Assembly (NCBI RefSeq): GCF_963678635.1
Contig: NC_087062.1
Location: 372,001-436,000, forward strand
DNA length: 64,000 nt
Direction of reading: 5' to 3'
Source: Symsagittifera roscoffensis
Lineage: Eukaryota > Xenacoelomorpha > Acoela > Convolutidae
A program made the translations under genes and the position numbers. The notes below the pieces were generated by a model. That model made no database searches and was not told the origin of the DNA. It saw only the letters and a list, made by a program, of their open reading frames with translations. Positions 20,982 to 31,642 of this stretch are shown here, piece by piece. How positions within the stretch are numbered: position 1 is the stretch's first letter; each line of letters begins with the position of its first letter.

Positions 20982-21432
20982 TGTTAATTTACTAATTGTC
21001 CTTGAACTAGTGAAGACACTAATGGAACCTGATCTAAACTACATTTTATGATTGGATAAATTAGATATTTTACCACTGTAAAGTATTTAATATTAACCAA
21101 TCATGATCCATCTAACTAACAACCCACTTATTTGTAAGTGCTGAAATTATTTGTAATTTCAGCACCAGAGAGATTTGAATTTAACTTAGAAATTAGTTGC
21201 CTCTCCAAGAGAACTTCAGCAGCCGCAATAAACCAGTATATCCTAGATCTATTGAGCCTAGCAGAGACTAGTTAAACAACCTGAGACTAGATAGTATAAG
21301 AGTAAGATTAGGATCGGTATTAGACTAAGAAGTTGCACGAATCTATCCGGCCGAAAATAAGATAGCGTGACGAGCAGACGGTGTACCCTATCCGAAATTA
21401 CTCTATGAGTTAACCACTTCGGTCCTAACTCA
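20982..21432 (+). repeat. 3' LTR (451 bp)
   Basis: Identical in length to the 5' LTR and differing at about four positions by eye (near 21148, 21241, 21404 and 21419). AATAAA is at 21227. The preceding bases (TCATTCCAGCGTCC) are not purine-rich, unlike the tract before the LTR at 246, so the start of this LTR is unusual. The 205 bases upstream match positions 1-210 of the window. Confidence 0.88.
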
Positions 21433-23072
21433 CTAATATAGGTTGTGTTATTTTGTTTTTCATTTCAGTCTCAATTTTGAGTTTTTCTTCATTTACTTCA
21501 AATTAATCAGCTTAATGATGGGCTTTTCACGCACTCGATTGCGAAAGCGGAAATGGCGCGAAAACTGCAGACCATTTTTAATTTTTGAAAGTGGGTTTTA
21601 GTTAAAAGTTTTTCCAGTAGAATAAAAAATTGCCTGTTGATCCAGGCTTTCTCAAATTGGGTTGGTTTTATCACGCTGTCGGTTAGCAATGGCTATCAAA
21701 TCAGAGTATCGGCTTCAGAGAAGGTTGATTCCATAGTTTGGGTTGTTTTGAGTACTTCAGTGGATTTTTTTTCTCTCCTCTTCCAAGTCTCACACTGCGG
21801 CCCCCGTTGGGTTGTTTGTGGGTAGAAGGGGTGTGCTGAGTCCAGTAACTGAGACATCTAGTGATTCTTGTAGCAGTACCCGTTTCGGTGAATCACCAAG
21901 CTATGTTTGAGGTGTTCATTTTTGTCTATACCGTATCTGCGGAACAGCAGACAGGAGAACAGAAAAGCAATGAGCATGAGTCAGTGTTAAGCTCGACTGG
22001 TGTGCTTGAGGGCTGATAAAACTCGAGTGTCGTAGGGTTTTGGGGAGATTGTAAGAAGTGGGAGAATACTCTCCTCTCCCGCAACCTCCCACTAATCGCC
22101 CTAACTGAATTCTCACTCAATTGAAAGGCCCACTCCAGCCTCGCCCAACTAAGCTCCAAATACCCCCTCCCTACTTTAGTCCTTCCTCGACAGACTTCAC
22201 TCATGTGTTCCCAATGAATGTCAAAAGTGCTTCGTCATCCCCACACCATACCAACCACTTCTTTCAATCTCCTCAAAACCCTGCCACACTCACTTCTCTT
22301 TCGCTCTGGTCCAATCCAGTCGAGGCTTCTCCTTCACTCGGGTTGCATCAGCTCTCAAGCACATCAGTCGAGCTCAACGTTGGCTCATAGCTTGGCTATG
22401 AAACCAAAACTGTGTCTCTGACTTGGATATGACGACGAAATATCACTCAAGTACTGTAAACAACCAAAACCAAGCAATCACCTTCTCAGAAGTGCTGTAC
22501 TAACGTGTCAATCGTTCCGGATGGAAATTTCATGCGCTGCCTCTAGATGGGGCAACTACAACAACAACATTGATCGAAAGAACCACAGATATCAAACAGC
22601 TCGCCGGAGATAAACAGCTCTAGTGCGTCCAAGTGGAAAAAACTCACCTACCACCCGCCCTCCCCTGCCTCGAAATAAAATCGGAATCTCTGTGTTTATA
22701 ATTGCTCAGCATGTACTTCATTTATGTTTACTAATTGTGAGGCGCGAATTTGAGAATTTTTTAGTCATGTGATTCTAACAATTTGTGGTTTGTGTCTAAG
22801 TTATATTTTTATAACAAGATTAGAGCGTCACGTGTTTCTAAAAAGAGAGTTCCTTTGCGTCTTTAATCTATTTTGTTCACCGCAGTTCGTATGATACGCA
22901 GTATATTAGCTACGAAGAAAAAAGTATACCTTACTCTTGTTAGCTCTCCAGAAGGTGTTTAGTTGATCTATTTGTAGCTGCTAATTAGATCTGTCGCCGA
23001 AAACATAATTGTTCATTTGAAACTTATTGTGAGCATAGCTCTACCGAAAAAAAAATGTGAGCATGATTGAAA
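21433..23072. other. Intergenic region with an imperfect inverted repeat
   Basis: No gene is recognised between the retroelement and the helicase-like gene. Sequence at about 21965-22070 is an imperfect reverse complement of 22240-22390 (both include a GCTTGAGGGCTGAT-like stretch and a GTAGGGTTTTGGGGAG-like stretch), so a dispersed repeat lies here in two orientations. Upstream exons or a promoter of the helicase-like gene could lie here but are not visible. Confidence 0.5.
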
Positions 23073-24128
23073 ATGCTAAATTTGTCTCTACTGAATGTGA
23101 AAATTTATCCTCCTACCGTTCCCAGATCCTTGGCAGGTGATTGGACGGCACATCTCAAACATCCCTCCCCTGCTGAAAGAGAGATCGAGAGACATGCTCG
23201 TTACTTGGGAGACAGAGGCCATTTGATCACCTCAATCAGTGCTCCTGACATTGCATCTTCTGGCCTTGTGACAGAGCGAGAGCTGCGGCATATTCTGAAT
23301 CCGACCAAAAAATACGACTTCAGTTTCGACAATGAAATCGCAGTGACTAATTTGTTTTTCAGTGAGAAACAGAAACAGTTTTTTAAGTTCAAACAGATCA
23401 TTAAAGCGCCTGACCCGAAAACCATCCAACATTTTCTCAGTTTTTTGCCCATTTTTGCTAAAATTTTCCAGTCTTTGGAGAAGTTTTTGACAATATGCAT
23501 TCGTTTTGAAGAAAAAAATGACGAGTTGGCTGAGCTTAAAAAAGAGATCAGAAGCTGGAAGGAAAAAAATAGTGATATTGAGCTGGAATTTGCAGTGGGC
23601 AGCGAAAGCTTCTTCTGTTTGGAGCCAATGAGAAGGAGTCGTCAGAGGAAGGAAGAAGAAGAAAAGTTGAGATTGCTTTTGGGAAGCATGCTGAGATCAT
23701 GTGGAGCTGACGAAGACTGCATGTTGACTCTGCAGAGAAAAAACATACTTCTCGGCCGACAAAAACTGGATCTTGTTGAAGATCTGGCAAAGATAGCGAG
23801 CAGCTCCGATAACCACAACGGTCTAATATCAATTCCAAATGGCCAAGACCTTATTGGCAAATGTGCAGAACGTGAAACGGATAAGTATGGAACGTTGAGT
23901 TGTGAAGCAGTGCGAAAATATAGCGGGGAAATTGCAGATTTCTACGACAAAGTAATCAAAGCGATGGCGGATAAAATGGGAGGAACTGCCGTCTATTCAG
24001 TCTCTGAGAAGATGCTGCATAGCTACATCAAGATGGCAAAGGGACATCGATACGAGTTTGACTGGACATTGTTCACGCACAACAGTGTGTTCTTCATTGA
24101 AGTCAGTGATGCCAAACATCGTAATAAA
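23073..24128 (+). CDS. Helicase-like gene exon 1: N-terminal region with NERD-like segment
   Basis: The frame opens at 23067 with the first ATG at 23073. An alternative is an acceptor (CCTACCGTTCCCAG) ending at 23125, which would make this an internal exon, so the start is uncertain. The donor AAA|GTAAGT at 24129 gives phase 0. About residues 20-300 are helical and charged with no recognised domain. The last ~25 residues include EFDWTLFTHNSVFFIEVSD, which resembles the core of NERD nuclease-like domains (E-I-D...T..G-V-F-V-I-E-V-K), but the expected Lys after E-V is Ser. If it is NERD, it may be inactive. NERD domains fused to SF1 helicases are known in bacteria. Calling one here is inference. 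Confidence 0.7.
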
Positions 24129-24963
24129 GTAAGTTTATAAAAGTGAAAAAGACTTCCTGCTACTGCTTATTTTTAGCCCCATAAAAAGTTTGATTAATAA
24201 ATGTTTAAATCAATTTCTTCATTTTATATGGTTTCGCTCTGGGGCAAAACCATAGGTTTTTGTTTTCTTTTTCACTTAGTTTAGAGTGAAAGAAGTGTTT
24301 ACTTTTTTGCAGCTCCTTGATGAGCGTTGTTTTTGTTAAAGAAAAATTTTTTTAGGTTTAAGTTGCTCTACTTCGCAAAAACTGTCACAAAATTGTATTG
24401 TCTGAGTTTGAAACTTTATTCAGATAGCTTTTGAAAATTTTTTGATTGAAAAAGCGATACACTATCTTTATGGGAAATTGTATGACAAGCATTTATGGAA
24501 AAGGCTTGTCATACCATTTTCATTGAAGGGTATTATATCACTTTCAGTCAACTAGTTTTTTTAGAAGAACCATAAACTGAAGTTAGGGATGAAAATCCGG
24601 CCAAATTTGTTCATCCTCATATAAAATCTCAAAAAATCGAAGAAAAAAATCAGTATTTTGAAGCAAAAATTGCGTGCTTGGCAGAAGACGTGTAAAAAAG
24701 TTGGTTTTTGCGTTTATAAGTCCAATTCGAAAAGCTACTGTAATTACTTCTTTATACTTTTTGAGCACCATAAAAAGTACTAATTACGACTAAAAATTTA
24801 CTTTTTCCTTGGACTCCATGTATAAAATTATTATAGGCATTTTTATTGTATGGTCCTTAACCCGGGATCTTTCATAAAACCTCGACCAGGATGTTCGTTG
24901 CAATATAGCGATGTTCGATGCATGACTAATTTGTTTAAAAAAAAACGTTTAACCTTTTTACAG

Positions 24964-25531
24964 GGTCTAGAAGGGCCGGAGTTGCGGAAGCTGAAACAGA
25001 TATTCACCACGATCGTACCATTTGCACTGCAACTCATTCACTGTCTGATGACACAGCCGTCTTTGAGTATACCCAAGTCCACTCATCGACACTTGATTAA
25101 GAATTTCCGTGACAAGTACCTGAAGGTAGTGGTATTTGTGAAAGGCATCAGCCAGAACCAGTGGCGCAACTTTATCTGGTATAACTCGCCGGGTGTCTAT
25201 ATCAGGTATGAAGCTATTGCCGAGATGCCCTTCCGAAACGGAAAGTACCTTATACCGTTCCTCTACATTGCTGCTGTTGATGAAGAAGCAAGGAGTGATT
25301 TTCTGGCTGCGAAAGTGCACCAGATGGAAATCAGCAGAGATAGCAGACACAGCCAGTGGTTCTACGGTAAACTGCAGGGGCCTCAGTGTACGTTGGAAGA
25401 GTGTCTGAGGACTGCACAATTGCAGAAACAGAAGAACAGTTACGACATGCAAGCACATGTTGACCGAGAAGGGATGCTGCTTAAATGCATGCGATTCATA
25501 TTCTCCCAGGCTGCACGTGAACACTATGCCT
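24964..25531 (+). CDS. Helicase-like gene exon 2: linker region
   Basis: The acceptor TTTTTACAG ends at 24963 and the donor GTAAGT starts at 25532. Phases 0 and 1 match the neighbouring exons. The 189 residues follow the NERD-like segment with helices containing LRKLKQIF and a Leu/Met-rich stretch, then a basic Tyr/Phe/Trp-rich segment that ends just before the helicase Q-motif-like start of exon 3. No domain is recognised. In NERD-helicase proteins this position links the nuclease-like domain to the ATPase. Coding potential is supported by the long frame, both splice sites and conserved phase. Confidence 0.75.
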
Positions 25532-26087
25532 GTAAGTATGTTTGCGGTGTGCATCCGAGTTGTGAAAGATCATTTTTTCTTTTCTCCACCTGCGAATTTT
25601 GCGCCGGATTTTGAAAATATTGGCATGCGGAAATATTAAGGTATCACAATTATATTTAGTTTTCAAAGTTAGACTGGTAAAAGCATTGGTTAAAGAAAAT
25701 TGATGCTCATTTGAGGCGATTGAAAAAGAAAAAGAGCCAAAGAAAGGATCTGTTACCGGCCAACAAATATATAGTTAGATTGAGAGTGGCGGCGTATCAT
25801 TTTGAATGCATCTCTTCGCGCATACTTTTCAGTCGGCCATTGGTTATACTGTTTGAGTTTCGTTCCGTTCGAGCTCTGATTTAAATATGTAAAGAACAAC
25901 ACCGTGTCAAATGGAAATAAATATTAATGGAAATGCGTCAGTTGAATATCCGGAAGTGATGCATGATGGGATTTGGTCAAAAATTGTTTACCAAATGTGA
26001 CGTCCCTTGGGTCGGAGAGAGATCTAACAGGACACACTCTTCTCTTCTCCGCAGCATGCTGCATTTCTGCAACAATATGACTTTTAG

Positions 26088-26333
26088 GCGGCCTCAGCAA
26101 TCAGCAGCTGGACTTGATCAATGACCGCGCAAACCCCTTCAAGTTTATCTTGGGCGAGCCAGGCACTGGCAAGTCATACGTTTGTATGGCACTAGCCAGA
26201 AAATACATGATGGAGCTGAAGTTTGACAAGATATTCTACCTCATTCCGAAAGAGAAGAGAGCATGCAGAACCTTTGTGGAACGATCATTCCGCGACCACT
26301 TCGGAATTGATGTTACAGATTGTGGCCACTCGC
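26088..26333 (+). CDS. Helicase-like gene exon 3: Q-motif-like segment and Walker A
   Basis: The acceptor CTTTTAG ends at 26087 and the donor GTAAGT starts at 26334. The exon restores frame in phase 1 and opens with LSNQQLDLIND, comparable to the Q-motif of SF1 helicases. GEPGTGKS follows (near 26152), a canonical Walker A that binds nucleotide phosphates, then IFYLIPKEKRA, matching motif Ia. These features place the protein in superfamily 1 of helicases/ATPases (UvrD/Upf1-like core). It would use ATP to move on or remodel nucleic acid, with substrate unknown. Confidence 0.85.
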
Positions 26334-26823
26334 GTAAGTCTTCTCTTATAATTGTACCACAGTCAACCACCACAATTACTCCGCACAAGTGTCATGGCCG
26401 TATAATGTTTGGCCATGTACTAAAATATCAAGCATTTGTATTCCGGGCTCTTTTCCTTTTCTTCCTGCAAGGTTTTACAAGTAATTGTTTCGTTCATATC
26501 GTCGGATTACTACTAAAACTAGCATGCTGACTAATTAAGCTTTGACCAACATATTTTGTCTTCCTACTTAACCTTGTAAAACCTCTCGTTCCACGCTAAA
26601 ATGGAATCTTGTATGAGGTGAGGGTGGAAGAAAAAGCCATATTTTGCTCTCCTCATTCATTTTGAGTAGTTAATTGCCCTTGCAGTTAGCAAAAGTTTAG
26701 TAACTGGGTACAAAAATTTTTCCCAGTGAATAACTTTGTTAATCGAACTCGCACGTGAAAAGGCTACATGTGTTTATTTTTCCTAATTATTAAATCGAAC
26801 TCAAAAAACATTCTTTACATTAG

Positions 26824-27190
26824 CGTCCTACATCTTATAGGCGTCCTGCTTCTGATGGGCCTTCTGCTTCGTATAGGAGTCATGCTTCTTATAGGCCTCC
26901 TGCTTCTAATAGGCCCTCTGCTTCATATAGGCATCCTGATTCAAATAGGCCTCCTGATTCCAATAGGCCTCCTGCTTGTAAGACGAGTTCCGCTTCTATT
27001 GGGCCTTCTGCTTCTATTGGGCCTACTGCTTCAAATGAGCCTTCTGCTTCAAATAGGCCTACTGCTTCAAATGGGCCTTCTGCTTCAAATGGGCCTACTG
27101 CTTCAAATGGGCCTTCTTCTTCAAATGAGCCTCCTGCTTCTAATAGACCTGCTGCATATCTTTATGAGACGTTGTTGGTGGACAGTTTGT
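26824..27190 (+). repeat. 18-bp tandem repeat, open as a hexapeptide frame, in intron 3
   Basis: About 20 degenerate copies of an 18-bp unit (such as GGCCTTCTGCTTCAAATG). One frame reads a hydrophilic hexapeptide [RG]-P-[PST]-A-S-[NY] without stop until 27190. Another reads a Leu-rich protein that I regard as a shadow. TTCTTTACATTAG just upstream could be an acceptor, so this may be an alternative terminal exon, but nothing downstream supports it. A coding minisatellite captured in an intron and simple repeat expansion are both possible. Confidence 0.55.
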
Positions 27191-27239
27191 AAATACGATT
27201 TTTGGGAATCCTTGTTCCTTATTCGGGATTAACTCTCTA

Positions 27240-30200
27240 GCATCATGAATGTTTTGTAGCGAGATCGATGTCGTTGAATGTGTCGTCCAGTGCTCATAAG
27301 TGGTTGTAATCGTTTTTCTGTGCCAACGTGGGTCGGATAGGTTTTCCCCCTCGCGACCTCGCGCTGTCGGGGACGAATCCCCCTTTGTAATCTTTTGTTT
27401 AGTTTCGTCGTCTCATTTTGTCTAGGTTGGTCTCCACTGTTTTGATGCAATTTATATAATTTTGTTTCTTTTAGAATTTTCGTTCGCTGATTTTCAAGTG
27501 TGCAGTTGGTCAAGTGAGTTTTTGTTTTGAATCTGATGACCGTTTTCGATATGTTTGGAAATTTTGAAGTGCACTTGAGATTTCAATTGAGCTGTTGCGT
27601 TCCTTTTATTTTTGCTCAGTTGATTTGGAGCTCGATTTCGAGTGGCTAGTTCGTTGAGTATGACGTCAATCAACTAAAGATTGGAAATGAACGAGTCAAT
27701 TGACGCCTCAACAAATTCCTCATCTTACTAGCTGGGGTGTAGTGCTAATCCTAATGGGTTTCTGAGCGTATAGTCTATTAATCCCACTTTTGTTCCTGTC
27801 AAGTGTTTTTATATCAAATGTAAATGGGATTAATCTATTAATCTACCTAGTGAGCTTGCTTTGGCTAGTGTTTGATCGTTCGCTGGCGCTTAATGCACTA
27901 ATTAAAGCCTGGTGGTCTGTGATGAAGGTGAAGTTTTTGCCATATAAATAGTATTTGAAATGTTCAATCGCCCACTCGATCCATAATAATTCTACCACTC
28001 GATCCTTAATAATTGTAACTCGTTTACGGAGTAGACGAGTATAAAAATACTCGTATACTCCGTAACGAGCGAACAATTACAGACTAGCCTGCTTTGGCTA
28101 GTCTTTGATCGTTCGCTGGCGTTCATTGCACTGATTAAGCCGGGTGGTCTGTTGTGAAGGTAAAGTTTTTGCCATATAAGTAGTATTTGAATTGTTCAAT
28201 CGCCCACACGATCCTTCATAATTCTAACTCGTTTATGGAGTATTTTTCTTCTAGGGAATTCAAGAACCTTGACGCATATACAATTAGTACCCAACCCTCG
28301 TCGGTGAATTGTTCGAGGACAACTTCTAACCCAAAAGTAGATGCGTTACATATCACCCGGGTCTCTAAGTTTTGGTTTAAGTGTTTGTTTGTGTTAAAAG
28401 TGTTCAGTTTTTTCAGATGCGAGTTTTAGGATGTCATGGAATGCTGATGTGTGCTTTGGCTCCAAATCCAAAGTTTTGTGTTTGTCTGAACTTTTTAGCA
28501 ATGGTTTCAGTGCGGATGCAGCTTTTTTCGAGGTTCGGTAGTATCATGTGAGGTGATGTTGATGTATCGAACTCATGAAATTTTTAGTTGTTTGAATGTT
28601 TTCGGTGTAGTGGTATTTTGTATTGCGTCGGTTTTACGAGTTAGTGATTTAGTGCCCTCGCTACTTAAATGGTAGCCAAGCCATTTTTCCTGTTCGCAGG
28701 CGAACTTGCATTTGTCCAGTGAAATTGCTAAGTTTTCGTCGTTTAGGTTTTACAACACCTTGTGTAATAATTCTTTGTGTGTATCTTTTGACACTTTTGT
28801 TACAATTATTATGTCTTCAAGGTATGCAAATGTGTTTTCGAAATTTGTGAGTGTGAGCTCTATAGCTTTTTGGAATTCGCCGGCATATCCGTGAGGCCAT
28901 AGAATCCCGTTTGGAACTGATAAATTCTCGTCGCTTTGCCCCCATTGAAGCTGAACTTGCACTGGTTTCTTGTTTCCACATCCAGAGCGATTTGGAGTAT
29001 GCATAACGTAGATCGATTGTCAAGAATAGTGTTTTCTGTTTTGCTTCCGTCTTGATAATCGGTGCAATTTTGTCTAGTAATAATTCGATGTTGGGCATTT
29101 GATATTTTTAATGTGGATAAATTTATTGATTTTCTTCGAATCTATTGCCAGTTTCACCGTTTTGTTCTTTTTTACTGTTATGAAAATTGGGCCGATGAAC
29201 TGCTTGTCTGAACACTTATCTTGTTTGTTGACGTGATTTTGATATATCAGCTTGTTTAATTCCGCTTCTACTCATTCTTGTAAATATATTGGTAGTCGTC
29301 TTCCTTTTTGTTGTATTGGGTTATGTATCAAGTCTTTTATGAATTGAGTTCGCTTTACGTGGTTTTTTTTCCCGATTCGAACGAATAATTGTTGGAAATT
29401 CCCTTCAACCCAGTTTTTATTTTCCTTGTCTGGTGCTGCTTCTTTTTCGTGGATACTCAGGACCTGGTTGTGTTTTGGTTTGTCTTGTACTGGTCTGATG
29501 CCGATTTTTGGTAAAATGCTTCACCCGATGATATTAGCTTTTTGGCCGCCTACAATGATGAATGGTGCAGATTGGATGGTCCATCCTCCGGTTTCCACCG
29601 CCATGATCACATTTGGATCACTGTATTTTCTATTGTAACAGGCAAGGTTTCGAGCGGCTTCCTCCGATGGGATATTTTTGAATATTACTGAGCGGTCGGT
29701 CTTCCTGGATGTCTATGGAGTTTCGTACTTCAAATGCTTCTGAAATCGCCAAAACAGTAAAGCTGTCTTGTGGGATTTCTTCTCAGCCGTTTGATGATGT
29801 AAATTCTGCGTACGTCACTGGGTCGTTGTTGTCTTCGTTGTCAGTGATTTCCTCTTCGTATTTCCGTTGACTTCTGTTTGTCTCTTGCATATAGTTAACA
29901 TTTGTTGATCTGCAGACTTTTGCGAAGTGACCACGTTTAGCGCGATTCGTGCTTATTTTGTCTTTTGCTGGGAATGATTGTAAGTGGTTTGGACCAAAGT
30001 GTTTGCCTTTGTGTTTGCCTTTGTAACACCTTCTGTTCTGTTTATTATGCTGACTTTGATAACCTCACGCGTTGTAGTTTCCACGGAGGAAACTGTTTCG
30101 TCCTCTTTGATTTCCCCCGCCCATTTGATTGTTTTGATATCCGTTGGTGCCACCTCTTCCGCGTGAATGAATATACCCCATCGCTTCCTGTTTAAGTTTT

Positions 30201-31020
30201 GTTGTGGTTGTTGATGTTCCAAACCGATTTGTTTTCATTGCCTTGCTGTGCTCTATACCTTTTTCTCTCCTAATTGCGTGTTCGTACGCTGCCCGTGGGG
30301 ACTTAGATCCTGCTAAAACTTATTCGGCTATCTTTTCGTTTGACATATGGGCCGTGACGAACCCATTCGTCTACTCTGTCCCCAGAGTAGGCCTGTGATG
30401 CTAATAAATCTACGAGGTCCGCATGAAATTGTTCCAACGTCTCGTATTTTGTTTTCGAAATATGAAGTTCTATCGTTCATAAGCTATAATTCTTGTCATG
30501 ACGAAGATACCTTGAAAGATTCGCATGCGGTCTCTTGTCGCCGATTGAATGTCAAGACTCGGTCTTTTCTGGTGCAATGGTCGTTGACCTTCTGCTCTCA
30601 GACATAGAAATATATAACTTCTTAAATTGGCATCCGCCTCATCCCAAAGTACGTTGTTGCAAAAAACGCCTTTGTCTCTGATTTTTTTTGTGTTTTCCCA
30701 ACTGACTTTTTTTCTTGGTTGCAGATATCTCGGTCGCGCTTTTGCGCTTCTGTTTCTCCATTGATTTCAACTTTGTAGGTTGGTTCGATATTTTGGAGGT
30801 TTTGCTCCGAGCAAAATTTTTACCTCTATTCCGTCTTTGGCAAACCCAGCCATTTCCATCATGGCTGCCCACTTTGAACATTCCAGTGGTGGTTCTACTG
30901 ATGCATTTTGCCAAAATGGTGGAATACTCAGCGGGTTCCTATATCCTGCTAGCTGCGCAATGTCATACCGCTGTTCTAGAATCCGAACGGATTGGCTTTA
31001 TATCTGAATACTTAGTTCTG
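27240..31020 (-). mobile_element. Decayed Ty3/gypsy element, antisense in intron 3
   Basis: Read on the minus strand it runs Gag-like sequence (about 31020-30240), a basic Gly-rich nucleocapsid-like stretch with a damaged zinc knuckle (near 29930), a protease C-terminal signature (near 29525), RT (about 29100-28750, with YLED in place of YxDD) and RNase H (28076-27843, with a TDHQAL motif). Many stops and frameshifts break it. The altered catalytic box shows it is dead, and it is clearly older than the element at 2576. I could not define its LTRs. It is antisense to the host gene. Confidence 0.75.
27850..28233. repeat. Tandem duplication with a hairpin at the junction
   Basis: About 148 bp at 27850-27998 recurs at 28087-28233 (offset 237) with some ten differences, inside the RNase H part of the decayed element. 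Between them, 28018-28069 forms a near-perfect hairpin (arms of about 24 bp around AAAA) containing TACGGAGTA and its complement. The duplication arose after insertion. Confidence 0.6.
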
Positions 31021-31305
31021 TCTAAAGAGAGATAACTGAATTCAAGGCAACTGACCGGTTAAGCTCACCGATACGTTTAGTTCATATCGGTCTAGGCCAT
31101 CTGCTTGGCCTTCGAATGAGAAGTATATCTGTATAAATACATCATATTAATTTACGCCAATCCGCCTGACCTAAAAAAGGTACAATTTTCGAAGAGTTTA
31201 TGATAAAAAAAATGATAGTTAAAAGTTTTTTCGTGGTAAAATTTTAATTTGATTTAAGTTTGAATTTCAGTAGGACAACTGAACTTGAACTTTGACTTGT
31301 TTTAG

Positions 31306-31642
31306 AGAAAATTGTGATTGCAGACTGCCAAAGATCAGTTCTGGAGCAATTGTTAGAAAAGGAAGCTGACTACTTTGGCCGAAAGATGGGCCTGATAATT
31401 GACGAGTGCCTGGTGTCTTCACTGAAGGAGACACTTGAATTGGGAGGAGGACTCTCTCTCCTATTTCCCCATTTCGACATGGTCTGCATTAGTGCTTCGG
31501 TGGGGGGTCAGATGGAGTGCAAGCAGGGCCACTACGGACTCCTATACCCCACTGGATTCCACAGATACGTGTTAAACGTCGGCTACAGAAGCTCTAGTAG
31601 TATCCTCCTCTTCAACTCCAAGATGCTGCACTCCATCACCAG
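31306..31642 (+). CDS. Helicase-like gene exon 4: Walker B, motifs III and IV
   Basis: The acceptor TTGTTTTAG ends at 31305 and completes the phase-1 codon of exon 3. It encodes LIIDE (Walker B, near 31390), then FDMVCISASVGGQ (motif III-like) and NVGYRSSSSILLF, the Y-R-S signature of motif IV in SF1 helicases. The frame stays open to 31727, but the phase-2 donor CAG|GTGTCC at 31643 joins exactly to the phase-2 acceptor at 50515 and leads into motifs V and VI. Ending at 31727 would leave a helicase without its last motifs. The junction is inferred, not observed. Confidence 0.7.

Larger units (their letters stand above)
2576..21432 (+). mobile_element. Giant envelope-bearing Ty3/gypsy-like LTR retroelement (18,857 bp)
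   Basis: Two 451-bp LTRs flank a primer-binding-site candidate, a long leader, gag with a CCHC knuckle, DSGA protease, YLDD reverse transcriptase, RNase H, DD35E integrase, a cassette of overlapping ORFs including an envelope-like glycoprotein, and a 1.5-kb 3' tail. The order PR-RT-RH-IN is that of Ty3/gypsy elements and retroviruses. About four differences between the LTRs indicate a recent insertion. The plus strand is A-rich and strikingly poor in G throughout. The coding region has several breaks: stops at 4453, 4838, 8444 and 18994, and frame changes near 6000-6040, 7180, 7680-7720, 11650-11715 and 13940. No target duplication is seen (TGTCA on the left, CTAAT on the right), and no purine tract precedes the 3' LTR. 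Env-bearing elements are usually much shorter. Confidence 0.85.

Noticed and set aside
26768-27232. Leu/Gly-rich 154-residue membrane protein
   Set aside because: It is a shadow frame of the 18-bp tandem repeat; the periodic Leu-Leu-Gly pattern follows from the repeat.
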